From contig NZ_CP109013.1 of assembly GCF_036226745.1 (NCBI RefSeq), forward strand, positions 4,712,001 to 4,776,000: a stretch of DNA of 64,000 nucleotides, written 5' to 3'. Position numbers and translations under genes: made by a program. Below the pieces are notes generated by a model. The model did no database searches and was not told the DNA's origin. It saw nothing but the letters and a program-made list of their open reading frames with translations. The DNA comes from Streptomyces sp. NBC_00683 (GTDB taxonomy: Bacteria; Actinomycetota; Actinomycetes; Streptomycetales; Streptomycetaceae). Positions 33,852 to 42,481 of this stretch are shown piece by piece. Numbering within the stretch: position 1 is the stretch's first letter; the number at the start of each line of letters is the position of its first letter.

Positions 33852-34493
33852 ATGTCCGCGATCCGGCTGCTGGTCCTCGGTGCGGTACGTCAGCACGGCC
33901 GCGCGCACGGCTATCAGGTCCGCAACGACCTCGAGTTCTGGGGCGCGCACGAGTGGTCCAACGCCAAGCCGGGTTCGATCTACCACGCGCTGAAGCAGAT
34001 GGCGAAGCAGGGCCTGCTCCTCGCGCACGAGACCGCCCCCTCCACGGCCGGTGGCCCGCCCCGTACCGAGTACGAGATCACCGAGCAGGGCACCGAGGAA
34101 TTCCTCTCCCTGCTGCGCGCGGCGCTCACGTCGTACGACCAGGGCATGGACGTGCTCTCCGCGGGCATCGGCTTCATCGTCGACCTCGAGCGGTCCGAGG
34201 CGGTCGCCCTGCTGCGTGAGCGCATCGCCGCCATCGAGGGCTGGCGGGCCTCGGTCACGGAGTACTACACGCCGGCGGACGGCCCCGAGTCGCTCGGGCA
34301 CATCGGCGAGATCATGAATCTGTGGGTCCACTCGGCGGACGCGGGAGCCGAGTGGACCCGCGGTCTGATCGAGCGGATCGAGGGCGGGGCGTACACCTTC
34401 GCGGGCGAGGGGGAGCCCTTCGTCGGGGTGCTGTCCGAGGGGCAGGAGAACCCGTACGCGACAGGGGTTCCCGACCCGGGGGACTCCGTCTAA
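33852..34493 (+). CDS. PadR-family transcriptional regulator
   Basis: 213 aa. The N-terminal winged helix of PadR type (IRLLVLGAVRQHGRAHGYQVRNDL...GSIYHALKQMAKQGLL...PPRTEYEITEQG) is followed by a C-terminal helical dimerisation domain (DQGMDVLSAGIGFIVDL to GLIERIEGG). The ligand is unknown. It stands directly before a DrrAB-type exporter, and the same TCAA-N2-TTGA dyad occurs before itself and twice before the exporter. It is therefore predicted to repress both until a toxic compound binds. The ATG is favoured over the upstream GTG at 33843. Confidence 0.92.
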   Translation: MSAIRLLVLGAVRQHGRAHGYQVRNDLEFWGAHEWSNAKPGSIYHALKQMAKQGLLLAHETAPSTAGGPPRTEYEITEQGTEEFLSLLRAALTSYDQGMDVLSAGIGFIVDLERSEAVALLRERIAAIEGWRASVTEYYTPADGPESLGHIGEIMNLWVHSADAGAEWTRGLIERIEGGAYTFAGEGEPFVGVLSEGQENPYATGVPDPGDSV

Positions 34494-34506
34494 TCAAGTT
34501 TGACGA
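34491..34506. promoter_or_regulatory. PadR operator site 2
   Basis: TAATCAAGTTTGACGA. It begins at the PadR stop codon and covers the -35 element TTTGAC of the exporter promoter. Confidence 0.65.
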
Positions 34507-34527
34507 ATGCGGTCGGATGACTTACCT
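34499..34527 (+). promoter_or_regulatory. Promoter of drrAB-like operon
   Basis: -35 TTTGAC (34499-34504), 17-bp spacer, -10 TTACCT (34522-34527). The -35 element lies inside operator 2 and the expected start just before or in operator 3. Confidence 0.6.
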
Positions 34528-34536
34528 TCGACGAGC

Positions 34537-34552
34537 TAGTCAAGTTTGACTA
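34537..34552. promoter_or_regulatory. PadR operator site 3 (perfect dyad)
   Basis: TAGTCAAGTTTGACTA, a perfect 7-2-7 dyad at the transcription start region of the exporter operon, 46 bp from site 2. Confidence 0.7.
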
Positions 34553-34577
34553 CGTGATCCGGAGGGCTGGTGGGAGC

Positions 34578-35540
34578 GTGAGCGACGCGATCGTCGTCGA
34601 AGGACTTCACAAGCGGTACGGGGAGAAGCGGGCCCTGGACGGACTGGACCTCACCGTCCGCAGCGGCGCCGTACACGGAGTGCTCGGCCCCAACGGGGCG
34701 GGCAAGACCACCGCCGTACGCATCCTGTCGACCCTGCTGAGGCCCGACGAGGGCCGGGCCGAGGTGGCGGGGTTCGACGTGCGGGACAAGGCCGCCGAGA
34801 TCCGCCGGAGGATCGGGCTGCTCGGGCAGAACGCCGCCGTCGACGAGGAACTGGGCGGCCGGCAGAACCTGGAGATGTTCGGCCGGCTGTACCACCTGGG
34901 CGCACGCCGGGCCGGCGCGCGGGCCGACGAGCTCCTCGACCGGTTCGGGCTCGCGGACACCGGACGCAAGGCGGTCAAGCAGTACAGCGGAGGCATGCGC
35001 CGCCGCCTCGACCTGGCCGCGTCCCTGATCACGGATCCGGAGGTGCTCTTCCTGGACGAGCCCACGACCGGACTCGACCCGCGCGGCCGGACCGAGGTGT
35101 GGAGTGCGGTGCGCTCGCTGGCCGCGGGCGGCACGACCGTACTGCTGACCACGCAGTATCTGGAGGAGGCGGACCAGCTGGCCGACCGGATCTCGGTGAT
35201 CGACAAGGGCAGGGCCATCGCGGAAGGGACGGCCGACCAGCTCAAGGCGATGGTCGGCGGGGACCGGATCGATGTGGTCGTCCACGACGTGACCCTGCTC
35301 GGTGCCGCCGCGCGACTCCTGGGGGAGGGCGTGAGCGTGGACGAGGACCGGCGGCTGCTCAGCGCCCCGGCCCCGGACCGGATGGCGGCACTGACCCGGA
35401 CGGTACGGGCGCTGGAGGAGGCGGGCATCGAGGCGGAGGACATCGCGGTGCGCCGCCCGACGCTCGACGAGGTGTTCCTGTCCCTCACCGGGACGGACGA
35501 GGCGATGCACATGGCAACGGATGCGGCGGTGGCGGTATGA
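34578..35540 (+). CDS. DrrA-type ABC exporter ATPase
   Basis: 320-aa ATPase of the daunorubicin-resistance family. Walker [10 protein letters not shown], signature [12 protein letters not shown], Walker [13 protein letters not shown] and the H-loop region [11 protein letters not shown] are complete. The C-terminal DrrA extension ends [14 protein letters not shown]. The GTG start is preferred (GGTGGGAG just upstream) because the earlier in-frame GTG abuts operator 3. Its stop overlaps the permease start by 4 bp (ATGA). It probably exports a hydrophobic drug or metabolite. Confidence 0.93.
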   Translation: MSDAIVVEGLHKRYGEKRALDGLDLTVRSGAVHGVLGPNGAGKTTAVRILSTLLRPDEGRAEVAGFDVRDKAAEIRRRIGLLGQNAAVDEELGGRQNLEMFGRLYHLGARRAGARADELLDRFGLADTGRKAVKQYSGGMRRRLDLAASLITDPEVLFLDEPTTGLDPRGRTEVWSAVRSLAAGGTTVLLTTQYLEEADQLADRISVIDKGRAIAEGTADQLKAMVGGDRIDVVVHDVTLLGAAARLLGEGVSVDEDRRLLSAPAPDRMAALTRTVRALEEAGIEAEDIAVRRPTLDEVFLSLTGTDEAMHMATDAAVAV

Positions 35541-36343
35541 GTACGGCGACGGCGGGAGGGAGCGCCATCGGCTGGGCGCTCACCGACTCCTGGACGATGA
35601 CCCGGCGCGAACTGGCGCACTGGGCGCGGCAGCCGGTGCAGATGGTCGTCGGCCTGGTCTTCCCGGTGATGCTGCTCCTGATGTTCAACTACCTGGTCGG
35701 CGGCGGCCAGGGCGTCAACGGGGACAACACCGAGTTCCTGGTGCCCGGCATGCTCGCGCTCACCATGGCCTTCGGCCTGGAGGGGACGATGCTCGCCGTC
35801 ACCCAGGACCTCAACAAGGGGGTCATCGACCGGTTCCGCTCCATGCCGATGGTCTCCGGCACGGTCCTGGTCGGGCGGAGCGTCGCGGACATGCTCCAGT
35901 CGGTGGCCGCGCTCGCCGTGATGATCGGTGTGGGCTACGCGGTCGGCTGGCGCTGGCACAACGGGCCGGCCGCCGCGCTGGGAGCGGTGGGGCTGCTGCT
36001 CCTCCTGCGGTTCGCGATGCTGTGGATCGGCATCCACCTGGCGATGGTCGCGGGGAAGCCGGAGATGGTGCAGGCGGTGCAGATCCTGGTCTGGCCGATC
36101 GGCTTCCTCTCCAACGTCTTCGCGTCGCCGGAGTCGATGCCGGGCTGGCTGGGCGCGGTCGTCGAATGGAACCCGATGTCGGCCACGGCGACGGCCGTGC
36201 GCGACCTGTTCGGCAACCCGGGCGGGGCCGGGGGATCCTGGGCTGCCGAACACGCCGAACTGCTGGCGGTGGTCTGGCCGGTGGCACTGACCGCCCTGTT
36301 CCTCCCGTTGGCTGTAGGGAAGTTCGCCCGGCTCAGCCGCTGA
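35537..36343 (+). CDS. DrrB-type ABC-2 permease
   Basis: 268-aa membrane partner of the DrrA-like ATPase, with six predicted TM helices. Family features include an amphipathic start ([32 protein letters not shown]), a loop [15 protein letters not shown] with the EAA-like element, and [24 protein letters not shown]. The ATGA overlap couples translation to the ATPase gene. Confidence 0.93.
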   Translation: MSTATAGGSAIGWALTDSWTMTRRELAHWARQPVQMVVGLVFPVMLLLMFNYLVGGGQGVNGDNTEFLVPGMLALTMAFGLEGTMLAVTQDLNKGVIDRFRSMPMVSGTVLVGRSVADMLQSVAALAVMIGVGYAVGWRWHNGPAAALGAVGLLLLLRFAMLWIGIHLAMVAGKPEMVQAVQILVWPIGFLSNVFASPESMPGWLGAVVEWNPMSATATAVRDLFGNPGGAGGSWAAEHAELLAVVWPVALTALFLPLAVGKFARLSR

Positions 36344-36356
36344 CCGGCGCCTTCAC

Positions 36357-37778
36357 TCAGTGGTGGAAGCCGGACTGCGTCCCGTGCTTGCGGCTCAACG
36401 GTCCCGACTGGCTGCGCAGTTCGGGCAGGAGTCTGCGCATGTCCTCGATGAGCAGCTCCGCGAGGTCCGAGGAGAACCCGTTGCGGCACACCACCCGCAG
36501 CACCGACAGGTCCTGGCGGTTGGCGGGGAAGGTGTACGCGGGCACCAGCCAGCCGTGCTCACGCAGCCGCCTCGACACGTCGAAGACGTCGTACGCGTCC
36601 ACCCCGGGCTCCGTCGTCACGGTGAACACCGGCAGTTGGTCGCCCCGGGTGAGGAGCCGGAGGCCGTCCAGCGCCTCGAACTCCTTGGCCAGCCCGCGTG
36701 CCACATCCCGGGACGCCTGCTGAACCGCCCGGTAGCCCTCCCGGCCCAGCCGCAGGAACGTGTAGTACTGGGCCACCACCTGCGCGCCGGGCCGGGAGAA
36801 GTTCAGGGCGAAGGTCGGCATGTCGCCGCCCAGGTAGTTGACGCGGAAGACGAGGTCCTCGGGCAGTTCGGCCGGTGAGCGCCACAGGGCCCAGCCGACC
36901 CCCGGGTAGACCAGACCGTACTTGTGTCCGGAGGTGTTGATCGAGGAGACCCGGGGCAGCCGGAAGTCCCACACCAGGTCCTTGTCGAGGAAGGGCGCCA
37001 CCATTCCCCCGGACGCCCCGTCCACATGGACGGGGATGTCGAGCCCGGTGCGCTCCTGGAGATCGTCCAGCGCGGCACAGAGCTCGGCGATCGGCTCGTA
37101 CGAACCGTCGAAGGTGGAGCCGAGGATGCCCACCACGCCGATGGTGTTCTCGTCGCAGAGATCGGCGGCCGCCTGCGGGTCCAGATGGAAGCGCTCGCCC
37201 TCCATGGGGACCTGCCGCGGCTCGACCTCCCAGAACGTACAGAATTTGTCCCAGCAGACCTGCACATTGACGCCCATCACCAGATTGGGCCGTGCGGTCG
37301 CCGGGTAGCGGTCCTTGTTCCTTGCCGCCCAGCGCCGCTTGAGCGCCATCCCGGCCAGCATGCAGGCCTCGCTGGAACCGGTGGTCGAGCAGCCCACGGC
37401 GGTCGCCGGGTCCGGGGCGTGCCAGAGGTCGGCGAGCATCGCCACACAGCGCCGTTCCAGTTCGGCGGTGCGGGGGTACTCGTCCTTGTCGATCATGTTC
37501 TTGTCGCGGCACTCGCTCATCAGCACATCGGCCTGGGGCTCCATCCAGGTGGTGACGAACGTGGCGAGGTTCAGCCGGGAGTTGCCGTCGAGCATCAGCT
37601 CGTCGTGGACGAGCCGGTACGCGGTCGAGGGCGGCAGCGGACCGTCCGGCAGCTGGTGCCTGGGCGGCGCGGTGTCCATCGGGGCGGTGGGGTCCGCCTC
37701 CCCGAAGAAGGGGTTGAGGGCGAGCCTTCGCTGCTGCTCGGACGGGACCTTGTCGTGGGAACCCTTGTGGAGAGCCAC
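36357..37778 (-). CDS. gadB: Glutamate decarboxylase (PLP)
   Basis: 473-aa fold-type I PLP enzyme converting glutamate to GABA and CO2. The cofactor lysine is K286 in NTSGHKYGLVYPGVGW. VHVDGASGGMVAPF gives the Asp that contacts the pyridine nitrogen, and GSSEACMLAGMALKRRW binds phosphate. Length and motifs match bacterial GadB. No glutamate/GABA antiporter is next to it, so a role in acid resistance is not supported by context and GABA metabolism is as likely. It starts at GTG with GAGAGGG upstream, 15 bp before wrbA in the opposite sense of reading (wrbA lies upstream on the same strand). Confidence 0.95.
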   Translation of the reverse strand: MALHKGSHDKVPSEQQRRLALNPFFGEADPTAPMDTAPPRHQLPDGPLPPSTAYRLVHDELMLDGNSRLNLATFVTTWMEPQADVLMSECRDKNMIDKDEYPRTAELERRCVAMLADLWHAPDPATAVGCSTTGSSEACMLAGMALKRRWAARNKDRYPATARPNLVMGVNVQVCWDKFCTFWEVEPRQVPMEGERFHLDPQAAADLCDENTIGVVGILGSTFDGSYEPIAELCAALDDLQERTGLDIPVHVDGASGGMVAPFLDKDLVWDFRLPRVSSINTSGHKYGLVYPGVGWALWRSPAELPEDLVFRVNYLGGDMPTFALNFSRPGAQVVAQYYTFLRLGREGYRAVQQASRDVARGLAKEFEALDGLRLLTRGDQLPVFTVTTEPGVDAYDVFDVSRRLREHGWLVPAYTFPANRQDLSVLRVVCRNGFSSDLAELLIEDMRRLLPELRSQSGPLSRKHGTQSGFHH

Positions 37779-37793
37779 CTGTGGAAATCCCTC

Positions 37794-38417
37794 TCAGTTC
37801 TCGGCCGCGAGTCCGGCCTTGAGGGCCCGGGTGAACTTCACGACGCGTTCGGCCTGGACCCTGGCCGCGGTCAGGGTCTGCTCACCGACCGGGATGTCAC
37901 CCTGCCCCGCGACGTGCGAGGTGCCGTACGGATTGCCGTCGACGAACTTCGACGGGTCCGTGTAGCCGGGGGCGACGAGGATGCCGCCGAAGTGGTGGAC
38001 GGTGTTGTAGAGCGCGAGCAGCGTGGACTCCTGGCCTCCGTGGGCCGTGCTGGTGGAGGTGAAGCCGCTGTAGACCTTGTCGGCGAGCTTTCCCGCCTGC
38101 CAGAGGCCGCCCAGGGTGTCGAGGAACTGCTTGAGCTGGGCGGTGACGTTGCCGAACCGGGTGGGTGTGCCGAGGATCACCGCGTCCGCCCAGAGCATGT
38201 CGTCCGGCGAGACCTCGGGGATGTCTGCCGTCGCCTCGGCGTTCGCGGCCCACGCCGGGTTGGAGTCGATGGCGGCCTGCGGGGCGAGCTCGGCGGCTCT
38301 GCGCAGCCGTACCTGGGCGCCGGCGTTCTCGGCGTCCTTGGCGATGGCCCGGGCGATCGCGGCGACGGTGCCGGTCGAGGAGTAGTAGATGACGGCGACG
38401 TTGACCGACGTGGGCAT
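37794..38417 (-). CDS. wrbA: NAD(P)H:quinone oxidoreductase, WrbA type
   Basis: 207-aa flavodoxin-like FMN protein that reduces quinones by two electrons. The phosphate loop is YYSSTGTVAAIA, the WrbA-type flavin segment is GTPTRFGNVTAQLKQFLD, and the C-terminal part has HFGGILVAPGYTDPS. GGAGG precedes the ATG. It precedes the glutamate decarboxylase gene on the same strand with a 15-bp gap, so co-transcription is likely. Confidence 0.92.
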   Translation of the reverse strand: MPTSVNVAVIYYSSTGTVAAIARAIAKDAENAGAQVRLRRAAELAPQAAIDSNPAWAANAEATADIPEVSPDDMLWADAVILGTPTRFGNVTAQLKQFLDTLGGLWQAGKLADKVYSGFTSTSTAHGGQESTLLALYNTVHHFGGILVAPGYTDPSKFVDGNPYGTSHVAGQGDIPVGEQTLTAARVQAERVVKFTRALKAGLAAEN

Positions 38418-38472
38418 GCGGGGAACCTCCGGGAAGCGGGTCGGGGGCGAGCGGGGGCGCGGGTGCGGCCGG

Positions 38473-38838
38473 TCAGGTTTTGCTGATCACGGCCGCGGTT
38501 CCGTAGGCGCAGACCTCCGTGCCCACGTCGGCCGCCTCGCTCACGTCGAACCGCATCATCAGCACCGCGTTGGCACCGCGTGCCCTGGCCTGCTCGACGA
38601 GCCGCTCCATCGCCTGGTTGCGGGTCTCGACCAGGGTCTTGGTCAGCCCTTTCAGCTCGCCGCCGATCATCGACTTCAGCCCCGCGCCGATCTGGCTGCC
38701 GAGATGGCGGGAGCGGACGGTGAGTCCGAAGACCTCGCCGATGACTTGCGTCACCTGGTGGCCGGGTACGTCATTCGTGGTGACGACGAGCACGTCCGCC
38801 TGGGCCGTCTGTCCGCCGCCGTAGTCCTCAATGCCCAT
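38473..38838 (-). CDS. YbjQ/UPF0145 family protein
   Basis: 121-aa protein of the YbjQ family, which forms pentameric rings; function is not firmly known (a heavy-metal-binding role has been proposed). The typical order is VLVVTTNDVPGHQVTQVIGEVFGLTVRS, then ETRNQAMERLVEQARARGANAVLMMRFD, and a Cys-containing EVCAYGTAAVI near the end. AGGAGGTG precedes the ATG. Confidence 0.88.
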   Translation of the reverse strand: MGIEDYGGGQTAQADVLVVTTNDVPGHQVTQVIGEVFGLTVRSRHLGSQIGAGLKSMIGGELKGLTKTLVETRNQAMERLVEQARARGANAVLMMRFDVSEAADVGTEVCAYGTAAVISKT

Positions 38839-38985
38839 GGGGTGGCACCTCCTGAGGACAGCTTTGCCCTGGTTCGTGCCGCACGCATCCCTGCTTACGC
38901 CACTGGAACCCAGAGGCGCTCCGCAGCGTTGGTAGCTTTGGAACGGCCACGCAGCCGCCATCGATCGATCCTGGAGCCCGGACCC

Positions 38986-39924
38986 TTGAATACGCTTGCG
39001 CTCGGCCCGAGCTGGCTGGACCCGGATTACCTGCTCAACACGTTCGGGCTTCCCGGCCTCCTGCTCATCGTCTTCGCCGAGTCCGGGCTGCTGATCGGCT
39101 TCTTCCTGCCGGGCGACTCCCTGCTGTTCACCACGGGTCTGCTGGTGACCACCGGCGACCTGAAGTACCCGCTCTGGCTGGTGTGCACCCTGGTGGCCCT
39201 GGCGGCGATCATCGGTGACCAGGTCGGCTACCTCTTCGGCCGCAAGGTGGGCCCCGCCCTCTTCAGGCGCCCGGACTCCCGTCTCTTCAAACAGGAGAAC
39301 GTGGAGAAGGCCCACGAGTTCTTCGAGAAGTACGGACCGAAGTCGCTGGTGCTGGCCCGCTTCGTCCCCGTCGTCCGGACCTTCACGCCGATCATCGCCG
39401 GTGTGAGCCGGATGAACTACCGCTCGTTCATCACGTTCAACATCATCGGCGGCATCCTCTGGGGCGTCGGGGTCACGGTGCTCGGCGCCGCTCTCGGCAA
39501 GATCGACTTCGTGCACGAGCACATCGAACTGATCCTCATCCTGATCGTGCTGATCTCGGTGGTCCCGATCGCGATCGAGTTCCTGCGTGCCCGCAGCAGG
39601 TCCAAGAAGGAGGCCGCGGCGGAGGCCCGGCGCGAGGACCGGGGCCCCTCCGACGACGGCCCCGGCGCGGGCCCCTACGGCAACGGCCCGTACGGCGGAC
39701 CGGACAACGGCCCGTACGGCGGCGGACCGGACAACGGCCCGTATGGCGGACCGGACAGCGGTCCCTACCGTGGCGGTCCCGATGCGGGTCCGTACAGCGG
39801 CCCGGGCAACGGCCCGTACAACGGTGGCCCCGGCGCGGGTCCGTACGACAACGGCCCGGGCAGCGGTCCGGGCAACGGGCAGGGCGGCGCGTCCGGCCAG
39901 CGCGGGCGGCACGCCAGGCGCTGA
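38986..39924 (+). CDS. DedA-family membrane protein with Gly-Pro-Tyr repeat tail
   Basis: 312-aa DedA (SNARE-associated/VTT) protein. The core at residues 1-205 has ESGLLIGFFLPGDSLLF, GDQVGYLFGRKVG, and the family hallmark ARFVPVVRTFTPIIAGVSRMNYRSF. DedA proteins take part in lipid-carrier recycling (undecaprenyl phosphate or phospholipid flipping). A cytoplasmic tail of about 90 residues follows, first Arg/Lys/Glu-rich, then GPY-GGPDN repeats. A TTG start is used with GGAG nine bases upstream. Nothing in frame further upstream looks like DedA. Confidence 0.88.
   Translation: MNTLALGPSWLDPDYLLNTFGLPGLLLIVFAESGLLIGFFLPGDSLLFTTGLLVTTGDLKYPLWLVCTLVALAAIIGDQVGYLFGRKVGPALFRRPDSRLFKQENVEKAHEFFEKYGPKSLVLARFVPVVRTFTPIIAGVSRMNYRSFITFNIIGGILWGVGVTVLGAALGKIDFVHEHIELILILIVLISVVPIAIEFLRARSRSKKEAAAEARREDRGPSDDGPGAGPYGNGPYGGPDNGPYGGGPDNGPYGGPDSGPYRGGPDAGPYSGPGNGPYNGGPGAGPYDNGPGSGPGNGQGGASGQRGRHARR
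39664..39885 (+). repeat. GPY/GGPDN-coding tandem repeat
   Basis: Imperfect repeats of GGACCGGACAACGGCCCGTA-like units encode seven GPY tripeptides in the DedA tail. Units of 21-27 bp suggest recent slippage expansion. Confidence 0.7.
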
Positions 39925-39944
39925 CCGCGCGTCCGGCGAGGTGC

Positions 39945-39980
39945 ACGGCGCCCTGATCCCGTTACGGGACAGGGCGCCGT
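39945..39980. terminator. Bidirectional terminator between DedA and ThrE-like genes
   Basis: ACGGCGCCCTG-A-TCCCGT pairs with ACGGGACAGGGCGCCGT: 17 bp with one bulged A. It is placed between convergent genes. Confidence 0.8.
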
Positions 39981-39987
39981 TCGCGTA

Positions 39988-41700
39988 TCAGAAGCCGCGT
40001 GTCCGCTTGGCCGCCCGGCGGGTCGGCCCCTCGACCGCTCCCGGTACCCGCATGAACAGCCGGGAGATCTCGCCTCCGAGATTCACCCCGATGGCGATGG
40101 CCAGCGCCGTCGCCACCGCGGTGGAGAGCGAGGCGAGCCCGGTGTCCAGCTCGTTCTGGGCCACACCCAGCAGACCGAAGTACGTCGCGGAGCCCGGCAG
40201 CAGCGGGCCGATCGCCGCCGTGATGAACGGCAGCGACGACGTGTACCGGTAGCGGGAGAACAGCTGGCCGAACAGCCCGACCAGGCCGGCCGCCACCGCC
40301 GTCGCCGCCACGGGCGAGATGCCGCCGGTACGGGCCATCGCCCCGTAGATGATCCAGGCCACGCCACCGTTGAGGGTCACGGCGAGCACCGTCGAGCGCT
40401 CCTGCTGGAGCAGGATGGCGAAGGCCAGGCTGAGGGCCATCGAGGCCAGGATCTGCAGCACCGGCCGGTCGTTGGGCACGAACTGTGCTTCCGGGTTCAG
40501 CTCGGCACCGAGCTGGACACCCAGATAGAGCATCAGCAGCACACCGGCGACGATGCCGATGAAGAAGTACATGACTTCGAGCAGCCGGGCACCCGCGGTG
40601 ATGTAGTAGCCGGTCAGGCCGTCCTGCACTCCCGCCACCAGGGCACGCCCCGGCAGCAGTGCGAACAGCCCACCGGTGATCACCGCGGACGGGCGGACAT
40701 CGGTCGAATGGGTGAGGGTCAGCGCGATACCCATCGCGGCGGGCGGCATGGCCGCGGCCATGAACTGGTAGAACTCGGGCAGCCCGCGGCCGGCGCAGAG
40801 CCAGGCCAGCCGGTCCCCGAGCATCGCGCCGGCCGCTGCCACGATGAAGACCAGCACACCACCGCCGACCAGCACCGATGCCGAACCGGCGAGCAGGCCG
40901 GCCGAGGCTGTCAGCACCCAGCCCGAGTACGGGTGCCGGTTACGGCGGATCTCGGCGAGGCGCCGGTAGGCCTCCTCCAGCGAGACCTCGACGTGTTCCG
41001 CGGTGGTGATGTCGTCGATCAGCTGGAAGACGGCGGCCAGCCGGGTGTAGTCGGTACCCCGGCGGCGTACGGTACGGCTCGCCGTCACGGGATCCTCGAC
41101 CAGCGACGGCTGGTGCGAGATGGACAGCAGGGTGAAGGTGACCGTCGGCTCGCACCGGTCGAGACCGTACGAGCGCGTCACCGCGAACATGGCCGCCTCG
41201 ACGTCCTCGGCACCCTCGCCACCCGCGAGGAGCAGCTCCCCGATACGCAGCGTCAGGTCGAGCACGCGGGGGACCGCGGGGCCCGAATCGTCGGTCCTCT
41301 GCACGCTCTCGGGTGCCGGACGCTCGGTCACGGGCATCCGCAGCATCGTGCGCATGCGGTCCTGCCAAGGGGCTTCCTTGGTCAGCCGGACCATGGGAAT
41401 GCCGTGCGCCGGAGTGAAGGCGGGCGGCTGATGCTGCGCGTTGTACCCGCTCGGTGGGACGAAGGCGGAACTCAGGGCCTCGGCGGCACTGCCGCCCGGG
41501 CCGGAAGCGGAACCCTGGCCCGGTCCCTGGGGCGCCGACGGATCGGTGTGCAGACCGGCCGGAAGGGCGAATTCCGATGTGGGGTGGTCGTCCTCCGACG
41601 GGGGCGAAGGCTGATCCACCCCGGCAGGTGGGACGAAGGCACTGTGCGCCTCGTCGGACTGGGGCTTCTGGTCCTCCGGACCGCCCTGTTCCGCCACCAC
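39988..41700 (-). CDS. ThrE-family threonine/serine exporter
   Basis: 570-aa membrane protein with an N-terminal disordered part (about 1-135, Pro/Ser-rich), then a ThrE/DUF1212 domain and a second DUF3815-like half giving about ten TM segments in total. ThrE motifs include LRIGELLLAGGEGAEDVEAAMFAVTRSYGLDRCEPTVTF and GDRLAWLCAGRGLPEF. It is predicted to export threonine and serine. Starts at GTG GTG with GAGGAACGAGG before it. Confidence 0.9.
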   Translation of the reverse strand: MVAEQGGPEDQKPQSDEAHSAFVPPAGVDQPSPPSEDDHPTSEFALPAGLHTDPSAPQGPGQGSASGPGGSAAEALSSAFVPPSGYNAQHQPPAFTPAHGIPMVRLTKEAPWQDRMRTMLRMPVTERPAPESVQRTDDSGPAVPRVLDLTLRIGELLLAGGEGAEDVEAAMFAVTRSYGLDRCEPTVTFTLLSISHQPSLVEDPVTASRTVRRRGTDYTRLAAVFQLIDDITTAEHVEVSLEEAYRRLAEIRRNRHPYSGWVLTASAGLLAGSASVLVGGGVLVFIVAAAGAMLGDRLAWLCAGRGLPEFYQFMAAAMPPAAMGIALTLTHSTDVRPSAVITGGLFALLPGRALVAGVQDGLTGYYITAGARLLEVMYFFIGIVAGVLLMLYLGVQLGAELNPEAQFVPNDRPVLQILASMALSLAFAILLQQERSTVLAVTLNGGVAWIIYGAMARTGGISPVAATAVAAGLVGLFGQLFSRYRYTSSLPFITAAIGPLLPGSATYFGLLGVAQNELDTGLASLSTAVATALAIAIGVNLGGEISRLFMRVPGAVEGPTRRAAKRTRGF

Positions 41701-41783
41701 TCGACCTCGTTCCTCCTCGGCTGCGCGTGTCCCCGGCTGCGCTTCTGCCCAGTATGGGCACGGACATGGGCCGTCACGCGAAA

Positions 41784-41814
41784 GGGCGGCGCACCGGTGA
41801 AAGGTGCGCCGCCC
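41784..41814 (-). terminator. ppa terminator
   Basis: Perfect 12-bp stem GGGCGGCGCACC/GGTGCGCCGCCC, followed on the minus strand by TTTCG. It lies about 87 bp after the ppa stop. Confidence 0.7.
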
Positions 41815-41900
41815 ATTCCTCGTACGGTCAGCGGGGCCGGTCGGCCCGATGCGCCGCGATCCGTTCGGCTCCGCCCGGAAGCGGAACCGGAAGGATCACG

Positions 41901-42395
41901 TCAGTGCGCGCCGCCCTGCGCCTCGAGGCGCTTGTAGGAGGCCTCGATCTCGGCCTCGGCCTCGGTGCGGCCGACCCAGTCGGCGCCCTCGACGGACTTG
42001 CCGGGCTCCAGGTCCTTGTAGACCTCGAAGAAGTGCTGGATCTCCAGGCGGTCGAACTCCGACACGTGGTGGATGTCGCGCAGGTGCTCCACCCGGGGGT
42101 CGGAGGCCGGGACGCACAGCAGCTTGTCGTCGCCGCCGGCCTCGTCGGTCATCCGGAACATGCCGATCGCGCGGCACTTGATGAGGCAGCCGGGGAAGGT
42201 CGGCTCCTCCAGGATGACCAGCGCGTCCAGCGGGTCGCCGTCCTCGCCGAGGGTGTTCTCGACGAAACCGTAGTCCGCCGGGTAGCTGGTCGAGGTGAAG
42301 AGTCGACGGTCCAGGCGGATCCGGCCGGTCTCGTGATCCACCTCGTACTTGTTCCGCGAACCCTTCGGGATCTCGATAACGACGTCGAACTCCAC
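41901..42395 (-). CDS. ppa: Inorganic pyrophosphatase
   Basis: Family I soluble pyrophosphatase, 164 aa, cytoplasmic; hydrolyses PPi and so drives biosynthetic reactions. It shows [24 protein letters not shown], the active-site signature GDPLDALVI and the late [17 protein letters not shown]. The GTG start is chosen because GGAGGAG stands six bases before it. An upstream ATG would place that ribosome site inside the gene. Confidence 0.96.
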   Translation of the reverse strand: MEFDVVIEIPKGSRNKYEVDHETGRIRLDRRLFTSTSYPADYGFVENTLGEDGDPLDALVILEEPTFPGCLIKCRAIGMFRMTDEAGGDDKLLCVPASDPRVEHLRDIHHVSEFDRLEIQHFFEVYKDLEPGKSVEGADWVGRTEAEAEIEASYKRLEAQGGAH

Positions 42396-42481
42396 GGGTG
42401 GCTCCTCCATGATCAACACATACGACTGGTGGTTAAGTGTCCCTCACGCAGACGAGTGCTCGCGAAAGGGGCTGGTCAACG

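Noticed and set aside
39664..39885. Possible CRISPR-like repeat array
   Set aside because: Repeats are short, imperfect, in frame and encode a GPY-rich tail, with no unique spacers and no cas genes.
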